From: CAZRNB01 sp964601355
GTDB taxonomy: Bacteria > Planctomycetota > Phycisphaerae > Sedimentisphaerales > Anaerobacaceae
Assembly (NCBI GenBank): GCA_964601355.1
Contig: CAZRNB010000081.1
Coordinates: 1 to 14,031 of the forward strand
DNA length: 14,031 nucleotides
Direction of reading: 5' to 3'
Made by a program: the position numbers and the translations under genes. Of the stretch, positions 6,280 to 13,966 are shown piece by piece (position 1 is the stretch's first letter; every line of letters starts with the position of its first letter). A model generated the notes under the pieces. It was not told where the DNA came from. It saw only the letters and a list, made by a program, of their open reading frames with translations, and made no database searches.

Positions 6280-9200
6280 TTATTTACCTGAATCAGGAAG
6301 ATGCAGGCCAATATCATCAATGTACAAATCACCAGCACCACCAGGCTGTGTATTGGCCCTATCGCCAATACCAATAGTCATCTTCTTAATAGCCGTTAGA
6401 TTCACGCCGGTGAAGTTTGTCAGCGGAATGTTCCAGGGCGTCCAAACGGCTATGGATGATGCAGCCGGATCTTGATGCTTGACTACGGGACTACTGTTGC
6501 CGGCGGCATCCTGCAGCACTACATAAAGCTGCTCTTTGCTATTGCTTGTTATGCCGATGTCCTGCGATTGCCACGGGCTTGTAACATTGGGGGTTATCTT
6601 AACATTGGAAAATTGGGCTTCACACTTTTCTTCAACATCATGGCTTGTCAGACATAAGCCCACATAAGGATTCGTGGCCATTGTAATCGTTACCGAACCG
6701 ATTGAACTCCACTGACTTCCGTTAGATGATAAGTAACCATAAAAGTTATTGCCAAGTCGGCCCACTCTTACCCAGTAAGGTGCTTTTATCCCGGCTTGTG
6801 AATCTTGTTCGCTGACGACACCTTCAGTAGTACGGCGCTGGAAGATAGCTCCATTCTTAGATGATATGGCCATCATAACATACTTGGAGTCCGGATTCAA
6901 TGTATCGCGGAACATCACTCCCGCCATAGCCAGCGGATCGGTATCGTCAATCTTAATCACCTTCGCTTCTATAGTTCCCGTGCCGGTGAGACGCTTAAAA
7001 GCAAAGTGGAACTGGTCAGAAGTAGCCCCAATTTCTGTGCCACCGGCGGTCATGGTGAAAGTCGTTCCTGCTTGTGTGAAGCTGCCGAAAGATGCATAAT
7101 TGCCTCTGAACCACAACTGTAAAGAGCTAATGTTTTTTCTGGTCCAATCCTGCGGATCAGTCCACTCTCGCTCGGTTTCAGAATAAAGCTGCGTTCCAGT
7201 TTTTTCAAGAGGAGGGCCATAGCCTTCATTTATGGAACCATCGTTATCGTAATGCATATACATAGCTTGACGGCCGCTATTGACTATAGTTCGTTCGGCA
7301 AATGACACTCCCGCTTCTGTGTGCCCAACAGTCATGCCGGTATTATTCACGACACAATCCAGCCATGTATAGAATACTGGATTATCGAAGTCGTTGTAAC
7401 CTTCAAAATCATCCACAATGAGATATGGCAGTACCGTAAAGCTCCAGATTCTACCTTTGCTGGTAGAGCCATCGTTATTGACCTCATCGATTCGCCAGTA
7501 ATAGGTTTGGCCGAAATTTATACCTTCAGGCGGTGTATAGCTATTAGCATCATGTCTGCCATGATATATTCCCGTATTATCGGGTACGCTGGCGTTCTCC
7601 ACGTCGAAGGCATCGCTGCCTATATATACATCGTGCTTAGCTGCCTTACTCCCAGGCGACCAGCTAAGAGGCACAGCCTTTTCTACATCTGTTATTGAAG
7701 CGGTAGCCGGAGTGGGTTTCACGGCTTTTGTGGTGTCAACTGCCATAACCTGTTTTATCTCATCCTGCGTCAGCGCTTTGTTGTACAGCCGCGCATCGTC
7801 GATAAGGCCGTCTAAATATCGGCTTAATCCCGCGTTTTCGCCGATACAAAGGTTGCTGCTGCTGGTCCTTATTTGTCCTGTACAGGTGGCGTTAGAGTCC
7901 AACACACCATCAACATAAATTCTCGCCTCGGCACCATTGTACACGCCGGCAACGTGATGCCACTGATCGTCTGTCACATCGAGAACCCCATTTATAGAGC
8001 CCGGGTTGGTGCCAGTAAGACCGAAGTGAAGGAAATCATCGCTGCCAATACTGCTTAGTCGATACGTGTTATCCCCCTTGGCAATAATGGCCTGCCAGGC
8101 CACATTGAAGGCCGCGACCTTAATCCATCCTGCGATGGTAATCTCATCTTGAATGTTGAATACAGCAGAGGTGCCGCAGTCAACATAGTCGCCAGCACCA
8201 TCTAATTCCAGCGCACCGCCTAATTTTCCTTCCACCCACAGTGGATTACCTCGAACAGTACCGTCATTGCCATTGCCGGACGAATCGACAGCAGTAGTGC
8301 CGGATGACTCATCAAGCTTCCACCAGCCGACAAGGTTGGGGCCGGCTACGGGCATTTCAGCTACCGTTCTGAAACGCCATACATCACCATTATGTTTAGT
8401 ACCATTGGCCTCAATCTCATCGATTCGCCAGTAGTAGGCGGTATCATTCTGCATGGTTACTGGATCATAGCTGTTAGCTGTCTGATTACGTATGAATGTG
8501 CTGCTGGCACCGGCAGCTACATCAGCCTGCTTAGTGCCGAAGTACACGTCATGTGCAGCCGCACCAACGCCTGCGGTCCATGTAAGGTCTGAATTAGTTG
8601 CAGTCCCGCTATTTCCATCCCGCGGATTAGGATTAAAGGCCTTTGCAGGCCCGGTCGTAAAGCTCCACACGTCGCCTGTGTGGATGGTAACACCATCAGC
8701 CTCGACCGCATCGATCCGCCAGAAATAAGTGGTCTGAGAAACAAAACCAGGAGTATGAACGTACGAGTTTACCTGCTGGCGACCCTGGTAGTCAGCAGTG
8801 CCAAGAATCGCAATTGTACCAAGGTAAACATTATGTGAAGCCGCGACGTCTGCCGCCTTCCATTGTAACCGCGTAGAGCTTATCATTACAGCTCCATCGG
8901 GCGGATTAGGATTGTCGGCTTTTTTTGTAGGCCCGGGAGTAGCAAGAGTCGTAATCTCTTTTATGGTTAATACATCGTTATAGAAGCGGACGTCGTCCAG
9001 CATACCAAGGAAAAGAGCCTCCGGTGCAGTATTGCCTGCATTGGCTCTGGCCCCGATATAAAATTTCTGTGTGGCGGCTGTTACTGTGCCGGGATTGGTA
9101 TCCCATGCTGCGTCTTCCACTCCGTTAAAGTAGATGTATTTCTTGTTGTTGACATTGTCATATATGCAGGCTATATGAATCCATTCGTTAAGCGGGGGAA

Positions 9201-9705
9201 CCGTATTAGTGGGGGTGTCCTCTACACCATCGAGAGCATGACCTACACCTCTTGTCGTAAAGCATAAGGCATCAGTAGGATGTGTGTAAACGGCGGGGTA
9301 TTGTGTTGACCACCATGAGCCGAACTTTCGCAGGCACCAGCCGACGCCGTCACTGCGATTGCCTATCATACTGTGCATCCAATCCGACGACCAGCTTCCT
9401 ATGTTTGCCCAGAGGGTGACGCTAAAGCTGCCCCTTGGACTGTTGAATACCGGGTAGTTACCTATTTCCACGCAATCATTGTCACCATCAAATCTTAAAG
9501 CACCGTCCACAATACCTTTCGCCCAGGTTGGCCCGCCGCGCAGAGTTCCATTATAAATGCCCGCTGAATCTGCAGCGGTGCTGCCTGAAGCCTCATCGAG
9601 CTTCCACCAGGCGACAAGATTAGGATCAACCTCTTGTGCTTTGCCGGCACCAACGAGGCCTAATATAAACACACAACATGTCAAATAAATTAATTTTCTA
9701 CACAT
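6280..9705 (-). CDS. Large secreted multi-LamG/FN3-like protein
   Basis: 1141 residues with a Sec signal peptide (MCRKLIYLTC..., cleavage likely near AQ-EV at 24). Domains in order: LamG/concanavalin-like A (about 27-250, opening LVAWWKLDEASG and closing FLGMLDDVRFYNDVLT), FN3-like A (264-352), FN3-like B (353-447), a second LamG (455-655), FN3-like C (660-758), then a C-terminal beta module starting LIVDDFEGY (762). Each FN3-like unit has HDVYxG and YYWRIDE signatures. The C-terminal module is interrupted at about 870-1038 by a DUF1349-like domain (GVMFRDTL, YVGLCLTSH) and resumes with LYVVLQDAAG, ending GDLYIDDIGLHLP. No anchor, sorting signal or catalytic site is recognised. A perfect AAGGAGG lies 6 nt before the ATG. 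It is probably a surface or secreted glycan-binding protein. The gene is divergent from the regulator and paralogous to the LamG gene at 11516-13711. Confidence 0.9.
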   Translation of the reverse strand: MCRKLIYLTCCVFILGLVGAGKAQEVDPNLVAWWKLDEASGSTAADSAGIYNGTLRGGPTWAKGIVDGALRFDGDNDCVEIGNYPVFNSPRGSFSVTLWANIGSWSSDWMHSMIGNRSDGVGWCLRKFGSWWSTQYPAVYTHPTDALCFTTRGVGHALDGVEDTPTNTVPPLNEWIHIACIYDNVNNKKYIYFNGVEDAAWDTNPGTVTAATQKFYIGARANAGNTAPEALFLGMLDDVRFYNDVLTIKEITTLATPGPTKKADNPNPPDGAVMISSTRLQWKAADVAASHNVYLGTIAILGTADYQGRQQVNSYVHTPGFVSQTTYFWRIDAVEADGVTIHTGDVWSFTTGPAKAFNPNPRDGNSGTATNSDLTWTAGVGAAAHDVYFGTKQADVAAGASSTFIRNQTANSYDPVTMQNDTAYYWRIDEIEANGTKHNGDVWRFRTVAEMPVAGPNLVGWWKLDESSGTTAVDSSGNGNDGTVRGNPLWVEGKLGGALELDGAGDYVDCGTSAVFNIQDEITIAGWIKVAAFNVAWQAIIAKGDNTYRLSSIGSDDFLHFGLTGTNPGSINGVLDVTDDQWHHVAGVYNGAEARIYVDGVLDSNATCTGQIRTSSSNLCIGENAGLSRYLDGLIDDARLYNKALTQDEIKQVMAVDTTKAVKPTPATASITDVEKAVPLSWSPGSKAAKHDVYIGSDAFDVENASVPDNTGIYHGRHDANSYTPPEGINFGQTYYWRIDEVNNDGSTSKGRIWSFTVLPYLIVDDFEGYNDFDNPVFYTWLDCVVNNTGMTVGHTEAGVSFAERTIVNSGRQAMYMHYDNDGSINEGYGPPLEKTGTQLYSETEREWTDPQDWTRKNISSLQLWFRGNYASFGSFTQAGTTFTMTAGGTEIGATSDQFHFAFKRLTGTGTIEAKVIKIDDTDPLAMAGVMFRDTLNPDSKYVMMAISSKNGAIFQRRTTEGVVSEQDSQAGIKAPYWVRVGRLGNNFYGYLSSNGSQWSSIGSVTITMATNPYVGLCLTSHDVEEKCEAQFSNVKITPNVTSPWQSQDIGITSNSKEQLYVVLQDAAGNSSPVVKHQDPAASSIAVWTPWNIPLTNFTGVNLTAIKKMTIGIGDRANTQPGGAGDLYIDDIGLHLPDSGK

Positions 9706-9759
9706 AATATTCCTCCTTTATAAAACAATACAAAAAGCTGATCATGGTGTTCCTGTCAG

Positions 9760-9788
9760 ATAACAAAACAAAAATATTCTGAAGACAA
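9760..9788 (-). promoter_or_regulatory. Possible promoter of the large LamG gene
   Basis: The minus strand carries TTGTCT (9788-9783), 17 bp, then TGTTAT (9765-9760), each matching four of six sigma70 consensus bases. It is placed about 55 bp upstream of the start codon. The surroundings are AT-rich and chance matches are likely, so this is weak. Confidence 0.25.
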
Positions 9789-9826
9789 ATAAAATTAAAT
9801 GCTTTTTATCCTCTGGCTATTGGCCA

Positions 9827-9982
9827 GCTAAGTGAGCTAAAATACTTAAAGTGAGCTAAAGTGTCTAAATGGCGTAAGCCATCCCTTACGGGAGTAAGTT
9901 AAAGTATCAAAATGTGAGGTTTGAGGTAGCAAAAAAACATAACTTTAGGCACTTTAGACAATTAAAACTTTAGTTCACTTTT
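9827..9982. repeat. Facing arrays of degenerate 9-10-bp repeats
   Basis: The left arm (about 9831-9877) reads AGTGAGCTAA, AATACTTAA, AGTGAGCTAA, AGTGTCTAA, ATGGCGTAA. The right arm (9941-9982), read on the minus strand, gives AGTGAACTAA, AGTTTTAA, TTGTCTAA, AGTGCCTAA, AGTT. So a unit close to AGTGNNCTAA occurs in tandem in both orientations around a spacer of about 60 bp with two small hairpins. The design is the same as the octamer arrays at 112-248 but the unit differs. It could be a dispersed repeat or a multi-site regulatory array in this divergent promoter region. Confidence 0.55.
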
Positions 9983-10080
9983 TATACATGGCTTTTTTAA
10001 CGGCTCCTCTTTAAATAAGGATAGCAAAATATCCAAAATTTTATTATAATTATATCAATTATCGGCTGATTAGAGTCGTA

Positions 10081-10111
10081 ATTTTGCGCAAAATAATCTT
10101 CATTTTGCGCA
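10081..10111 (+). promoter_or_regulatory. Candidate AraC/XylR-type operator (21-bp direct repeat)
   Basis: ATTTTGCGCA occurs exactly at 10081-10090 and again at 10102-10111. The starts are 21 bp apart, two helical turns, which is the spacing typical of tandem half-sites bound by AraC-family dimers. The first copy is also the centre of a 14-bp palindrome, ATTTTGCGCAAAAT. The pair lies 77 bp upstream of the start codon of the adjacent XylR-type regulator. I did not see this decamer upstream of the operon or the second LamG gene, so it may serve autoregulation or the divergent LamG gene. Confidence 0.55.
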
Positions 10112-10117
10112 GGGTCT

Positions 10118-10146
10118 TTGCGATTATACGAGAAATATTGTAAAAA
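10118..10146 (+). promoter_or_regulatory. Possible promoter of the XylR-type regulator
   Basis: TTGCGA (10118-10123), 17 bp, then TAAAAA (10141-10146), each four of six consensus bases. It would place the 21-bp direct repeat directly upstream of the -35 box, a usual activator position. The -35 hexamer is the same as the one proposed before the second LamG gene. Evidence is weak on its own. Confidence 0.3.
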
Positions 10147-10187
10147 CACTTATTTAAAGTAAGCAAATCCTGCTCTGGCGGTATCTT

Positions 10188-11357
10188 ATGACCAGGATTC
10201 CTAAAGTCATATTTCTGGTTGAAATATCGAGGGCTTATGGCAGGGGACTACTTCGCGGTATTGCCCAATACTCTAAGCTTCACGGCCCATGGCTTTTCTT
10301 TATGGGACCGGAATTTTATGTAAAGGGCATAGAACACTCATATAGGTGGATCAAGGAAGTGGGGGCCGATGGAATTATAGCTCCGCTCTGGGATGCTAAA
10401 ATCATTGAGATGATCCTTGATCTTAGACTGCCTTCGGTAATCTGTGGTATAGAAAGGCCTGCCCTAAATATATGCCGCGTAGTAACTGACGACGTTGCCG
10501 TTGGCCGCATAGCTGCTGAGTACTTCCTGGAGCGTGGATTTCAACGGTTTGGCTTCTGTGGCTTTGTCGATGCAATTTGGTCTCAGCGCCGGGGTGAAGG
10601 TTTCAGCAGAAGAATCGCCCAGGCCGGCTTTGAAGCCTATATCTACCAACTGCCCGCGGTAAAACGCCGCAGGCCTATGGAAGGAGAACAAAACGTTATC
10701 GCTGAATGGCTCAGTGGGCTTCCGAGGTCTATAGCCATAATGGCCTGCAATGACGACCGCAGTCGAGACGTTCTGTCAGCATGTAGAATCGCTGGTATTG
10801 AGGTGCCCAGGGAAGCGGCTATTCTGGGCGTGGATAATGATGAATTAATTTGTGATCTATCCTATCCACAATTATCAAGTATGGCTACAAGCACCGAAAG
10901 GGCAGGGTACGAAACCGCACATGTTCTTGATAAGCTGATGAAGGGACAAAGAATAGAGGAGACCGAAAAGGAAGTGGTCATTTCACCTTTGCATGTTGTA
11001 ACAAGACAGTCAACGGACATTATGGCAATAGAAGACCTGCAGGTTGCTGAAGCAGTGCAGTTTATTCGCAGACGTGGCAGAGAGGCAATCCAGGTCGGTG
11101 ACGTCGCGGAAGCTGTAGGCCTATCCCGCCGGGCCTTGCAGCAGCGTTTCCGGAAAGTGCTGTCACATTCGGTGCATGAAGAGATCAAATCTGATCGCGT
11201 TAATCAGACGGCTGGTATGTTAACCGGCACAAATTTAACAATATCTCAGATTGCACGCTTACTGGGATATCCGGATGCGAGTAACATATCAAGGTATTTC
11301 AAGCAGCAGAAGGGCATTAGCCCCTCAGACTATCGGAAGCAATTCGGACCCAAATAG
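10188..11357 (+). CDS. XylR-type transcriptional regulator (LacI-like sensor + AraC HTH)
   Basis: 389 residues, close to the length of E. coli XylR (about 390). Residues 5-275 form a LacI/periplasmic-binding-protein-like sugar sensor. Family signs include the opening VIFLVEISRAYGRGLLRGI, CNDDRSRDVLSACRIAGIEVP (187-207) and ILGVDNDELICDLSYPQLSS (212-231). Residues 285-388 form an AraC-type DNA-binding domain with two helix-turn-helix motifs: VGDVAEAVGLSRRALQQRF (303-321) and TISQIARLLGY plus SRYFKQQKGISPSDYR (351-383). XylR proteins bind a sugar in the N-terminal domain and activate transcription from direct repeats, and such a repeat lies upstream. The start has only a weak GGCGG ribosome site. 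It is the only plus-strand gene and lies between two paralogous LamG genes. The ligand need not be xylose: no xylA, xylB or xylose transporter is visible. Confidence 0.9.
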   Translation: MTRIPKVIFLVEISRAYGRGLLRGIAQYSKLHGPWLFFMGPEFYVKGIEHSYRWIKEVGADGIIAPLWDAKIIEMILDLRLPSVICGIERPALNICRVVTDDVAVGRIAAEYFLERGFQRFGFCGFVDAIWSQRRGEGFSRRIAQAGFEAYIYQLPAVKRRRPMEGEQNVIAEWLSGLPRSIAIMACNDDRSRDVLSACRIAGIEVPREAAILGVDNDELICDLSYPQLSSMATSTERAGYETAHVLDKLMKGQRIEETEKEVVISPLHVVTRQSTDIMAIEDLQVAEAVQFIRRRGREAIQVGDVAEAVGLSRRALQQRFRKVLSHSVHEEIKSDRVNQTAGMLTGTNLTISQIARLLGYPDASNISRYFKQQKGISPSDYRKQFGPK

Positions 11358-11407
11358 GCGCATGTTAATTTAATTTTCTTTTTACATACGCTCATTGTGA
11401 AAAACAA

Positions 11408-11440
11408 TCGAGGCCTATACTCTAATGATATAGGCCCCGA
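11408..11440. terminator. Hairpin between convergent genes, probable bidirectional terminator
   Basis: GGCCTATA (11412-11419) and TATAGGCC (11429-11436) form an 8-bp stem with a 9-nt loop, extended past one mismatch by TCG/CGA. On the minus strand it is followed by TTGTTTTTC, a modest U-tract, and on the plus strand by only a short T-run. It lies 50 bp after the regulator stop and 75 bp after the LamG stop, so it could end both transcripts. Confidence 0.55.
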
Positions 11441-11460
11441 TTTGAGTCGCTCTTTGCGGT

Positions 11461-11496
11461 TAAACACATCTCGAACCTCGTCGAGAGAGATGTTTA
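11461..11496 (-). terminator. Second hairpin downstream of the LamG gene
   Basis: ACATCTC (11466-11472) and GAGATGT (11487-11493) pair perfectly, TAAAC and GTTTA extend the stem past a bulge, and CTCGA/TCGAG pair inside. It lies 20 nt after the stop codon of the second LamG gene. The U-tract is poor, so it may be an mRNA 3'-end stabiliser working with the hairpin at 11408-11440. Confidence 0.4.
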
Positions 11497-11515
11497 GCCC
11501 CGCAATTTATTGTGG

Positions 11516-13711
11516 CTAAGGCAGATACAGCCTTATATCATCAATGTATAAATCGCCTGAGCCGCGAGGCTGTGTATCATTTCTATCGCCGACACCAATA
11601 ATCATCTTCTTGATAGCCTTCGGATTAACGCCGGCAAAGTCCGCAAACGGAATATTCCACGGAGTATAAGTGATTAATGTCGTTGCGAGCGGATCAGAAT
11701 TTTTGACAGCCGGACTATTAATGCCGGCACTATCTTGCAGAACCACATAAAGCTGCTCGGCAATGTTGCTTTGTATGCCAATGTCTTGTGACTGCCAGTT
11801 ACCTGTGCCGGGATTGTTAACACTAGAAAATTCCGCTGTGCATACTGCATTGGCGTTATGGCTGGTCAGGCATAAGCCTACATAGACATCCGCAAACATG
11901 GGCATATTCATAGTACCTACCGTCGCCCAGCTCATTCCATTAGATGATTGAGAGGCTGTGAATGTGTTGCCGCTGCGGACTAGTCTGACATATCGTGGAG
12001 CGGTCATGCCGGGCAGGTTAACTATCTGCTCGCTTGCAAGATCTGTATCGGCACGACGCTGGAATGCAATTCCATTATCAGCATTAGGCTGGGCTACCAC
12101 CATAATATGCTTAGAACCTGCATCCAACGTCTCGCGAAACATTACACCCGCCTTAGCCGAGGGACTGGTGTTAGTGAGGCTGACCACTCTTGCCGTTATT
12201 GTCCCACTGCCGGAGAGCCGTTTGTAGGCAAAGTGGAACTGGTCGGACGTACCCCAGATGTCCGCACCGGCAGCGGTCATTTTAATCGGCGGCCCAACAG
12301 TGAAGCTGCCAACAGATGCCATTATGCCTCTGTACCAGATCATTAATGAGTTAGCACCATTTTGGGTCCAATCCTGCGGATCTGCCCATTCGCGTTCGGC
12401 TTCAGAATAAAACAGTGTTCCGGCCGTCTCAAGATCGGTACCCTCGTTCACAGTACCATCGTTGTCATAATGCATGTACATAGCTTGACGGCCACTGTGA
12501 ACAATACTGCGTTCGGCAAACGGAGTAACAAAGTGCCCCACGGTCATGCCGGTATTATTCACAGCGTAATCCGCCCATGTATTGTATATCAAATTATTGA
12601 CGTCGTCATAGCCTTCAAAGTCGTCCATTACCGTAAAGTTGGCCACCGTAAAGCTCCATACGTTGCCTTTCCACAGTTTATCGAGGTGAAGGTTATTAAC
12701 TTCATCGACACGCCAGTAATAGGTCTTATTGAAATCGAGAAGGCTGGCAGGAGTATAACTGGTAGTTTCATAGTTTTGGCGGATCAATACGCCGTGTGGA
12801 TTGGCTACATTGGCATCGCTGACATCGTTGAAATCTGTTCCGAAGTACACATCATGCTTGTCAACAAAAGAACCAGGCCCCCAGGTAAGGATTGCATCTC
12901 TTGGCACTCCTGTGGCCCCATTAGCAGGGCTCGGGTTAGCGGCCAGGGTAGGCGGCAATGCTTCTTTACCTACCATAATCAGCTTAACGTCCGCCTCGGT
13001 TAGGGCATGATTATAGAAGCGCACCTCGTCGAGCATACCATTGAAGAAGGATTCCGCCCAATCATCCGTCCCAGTACCGGTAGGATTGCCTCTGGTTCCA
13101 ATATATACATGGGCATCGGTGGCTGCTACTGTCCCTGTAGCGGCTCTTTCTTTGTCAACAACTCCGTTAATATAAATGTAGGTCATGCCATTGAGGCTGT
13201 CATATACGCAAGCAATATGAACCCATTCATTCAACGGCGGTGCCTTGGTACCATTCATGTTAGTAACATTATTCGCACCCGCAGTCGTACCTACTCCCGC
13301 AACGCCTGCTGTCGTAAAGCATAGGGTTTCATCTGAGAACCTTCGCACTGACCAGCCGTTTCTATCAGCATCACCGCCCTTGCTAATCATACAACGACCC
13401 CAGCCTGTGGCCCAGTTACTAATGTATGCCCAAAACCCGAGGCTGAAGCCGGCCGTTGGATTGAATGCTGGGTTGTTCCCGCAGTCCACATAGTCGCCAG
13501 CGCCGTCAAACTGCAATGCACCACCACCTATCTTTCCTGCGACCCATTTGGTGTCACCAATCAGGGTTCCATCATGACCACTGGCGGAGTCTTTCGCGAT
13601 GGTGCCGGAACCTTCATCGAGCCTCCAGTGAGCGACAAGAGCGGCTGAGGCATTAGTCGCCATGCTCGAAACTACGATAAGACAAGTTAGATAAATCAAT
13701 TTGTTGCACAT
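11516..13711 (-). CDS. Secreted LamG/FN3-like protein, short paralog
   Basis: 731 residues, a compact paralog of the 1141-residue protein at 6280-9705. Sec signal peptide MCNKLIYLTCLIVVSSMATNASA (1-23, cleavage near ASA-AL). Then one LamG domain (about 25-245, LVAHWRLDEGSG ... FFNGMLDEVRFYNHALTE), one FN3-like unit (252-355, KHDVYFGTD, YYWRVDEVNN, VWSFTV), and a C-terminal module starting VMDDFEGY (361). The same DUF1349-like insert (about 465-632, GVMFRETL, YVGLCLTSH) follows, and the protein ends DLYIDDIRLYLP. The ATG at 13711 is chosen over one 15 codons upstream because it follows AAGGGAGGA and gives the same MC.KLIYLTC start as the paralog. No catalytic residues or membrane anchor are seen. 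It is likely extracellular and glycan- or surface-binding. Confidence 0.9.
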   Translation of the reverse strand: MCNKLIYLTCLIVVSSMATNASAALVAHWRLDEGSGTIAKDSASGHDGTLIGDTKWVAGKIGGGALQFDGAGDYVDCGNNPAFNPTAGFSLGFWAYISNWATGWGRCMISKGGDADRNGWSVRRFSDETLCFTTAGVAGVGTTAGANNVTNMNGTKAPPLNEWVHIACVYDSLNGMTYIYINGVVDKERAATGTVAATDAHVYIGTRGNPTGTGTDDWAESFFNGMLDEVRFYNHALTEADVKLIMVGKEALPPTLAANPSPANGATGVPRDAILTWGPGSFVDKHDVYFGTDFNDVSDANVANPHGVLIRQNYETTSYTPASLLDFNKTYYWRVDEVNNLHLDKLWKGNVWSFTVANFTVMDDFEGYDDVNNLIYNTWADYAVNNTGMTVGHFVTPFAERSIVHSGRQAMYMHYDNDGTVNEGTDLETAGTLFYSEAEREWADPQDWTQNGANSLMIWYRGIMASVGSFTVGPPIKMTAAGADIWGTSDQFHFAYKRLSGSGTITARVVSLTNTSPSAKAGVMFRETLDAGSKHIMVVAQPNADNGIAFQRRADTDLASEQIVNLPGMTAPRYVRLVRSGNTFTASQSSNGMSWATVGTMNMPMFADVYVGLCLTSHNANAVCTAEFSSVNNPGTGNWQSQDIGIQSNIAEQLYVVLQDSAGINSPAVKNSDPLATTLITYTPWNIPFADFAGVNPKAIKKMIIGVGDRNDTQPRGSGDLYIDDIRLYLP

Positions 13712-13717
13712 AATAAT

Positions 13718-13726
13718 CCTCCCTTT
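13718..13726 (-). promoter_or_regulatory. Ribosome binding site deciding the start at 13711
   Basis: AAGGGAGGA on the minus strand lies 6 nt before the ATG at 13711, matching the AAGGAGG position of the paralog. An ATG further upstream (13756) would place this site inside the protein and spoil the signal peptide. Confidence 0.75.
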
Positions 13727-13862
13727 AAAAAAATATAGGCTGTCAGCAGAATGCAAAAACTTGATTTTGTGTTATAGAAAAGCTTACCTCCACACTTCGT
13801 ATGAAATATATAGCCCCTCCTGTATCCTTAATCCTTAAAAACATCGTATCTCAGACTACTTT

Positions 13863-13892
13863 TTTATACCAAATTATCGCTCTGTATCGCAA
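13863..13892 (-). promoter_or_regulatory. Candidate promoter of the short LamG gene
   Basis: The minus strand carries TTGCGA (13892-13887), an 18-bp spacer, then TATAAA (13868-13863). A TGG just before the -10 gives an extended -10. A GCGATA direct repeat with 10-bp spacing (13875-13880 and 13885-13890) overlaps the -35 and spacer. Predicted leader length is about 145 nt. Confidence 0.5.
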
Positions 13893-13906
13893 TAAAAATT
13901 TTCTCG

Positions 13907-13918
13907 AACCTCGAGGTT
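13907..13918. repeat. Perfect 12-bp palindrome AACCTCGAGGTT
   Basis: A perfect palindrome upstream of the candidate promoter of the short LamG gene. Its left half lies in TCTCGAACCTCG (13902-13913), a 12-mer also found at 11469-11480 in the hairpin beyond the 3' end of the same gene. It could be an operator half or chance. Confidence 0.3.
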
Positions 13919-13966
13919 TTCCTTTCAAGCCTCCTTTTATCAAGTAATCTAATAATTGTCAGTTTC

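Larger units (their letters stand above)
9706..10187. other. Divergent regulatory region without a gene
   Basis: This 482-bp, AT-rich gap between two divergent genes has no credible ORF on either strand. It holds a weak promoter for the LamG gene, a pair of facing degenerate repeat arrays (9827-9982), two small hairpins (ATGGC-gtaa-GCCAT at 9869-9882 and CTTAC-ggga-GTAAG at 9885-9898), a 21-bp-spaced direct repeat (10081-10111), and a possible promoter for the regulator. Confidence 0.7.

Noticed and set aside
6180..6374. Minus-strand open frame overlapping the 3' end of the large LamG gene
   Set aside because: Runs out of frame through the end of a well-supported gene into a palindromic repeat; the Ile/Leu-rich translation is a frame-shift shadow.
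9634..9705. Possible lipoprotein signal in the LamG proteins (Cys near residue 10)
   Set aside because: The Cys lies inside the hydrophobic core (YLTCC / YLTCL) with no [LVI][AST][GA]C lipobox at its end; Sec cleavage after AQ or ASA fits better.
10188..11357. Naming the regulator xylR and the region a xylose operon
   Set aside because: The family is XylR-type, but no xylose isomerase, xylulokinase or xylose transporter is present, so the ligand cannot be inferred.
12362..13003. Plus-strand open frame of 213 codons
   Set aside because: Antisense to the short LamG gene. A similar antisense frame in the paralog (7321-7698) simply mirrors the shared coding sequence.
13743..13844. 33-codon minus-strand frame in the leader of the short LamG gene
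   Set aside because: It starts close to the predicted transcript start and lacks a ribosome site. Its length is within chance expectation, so I do not call it a leader peptide.
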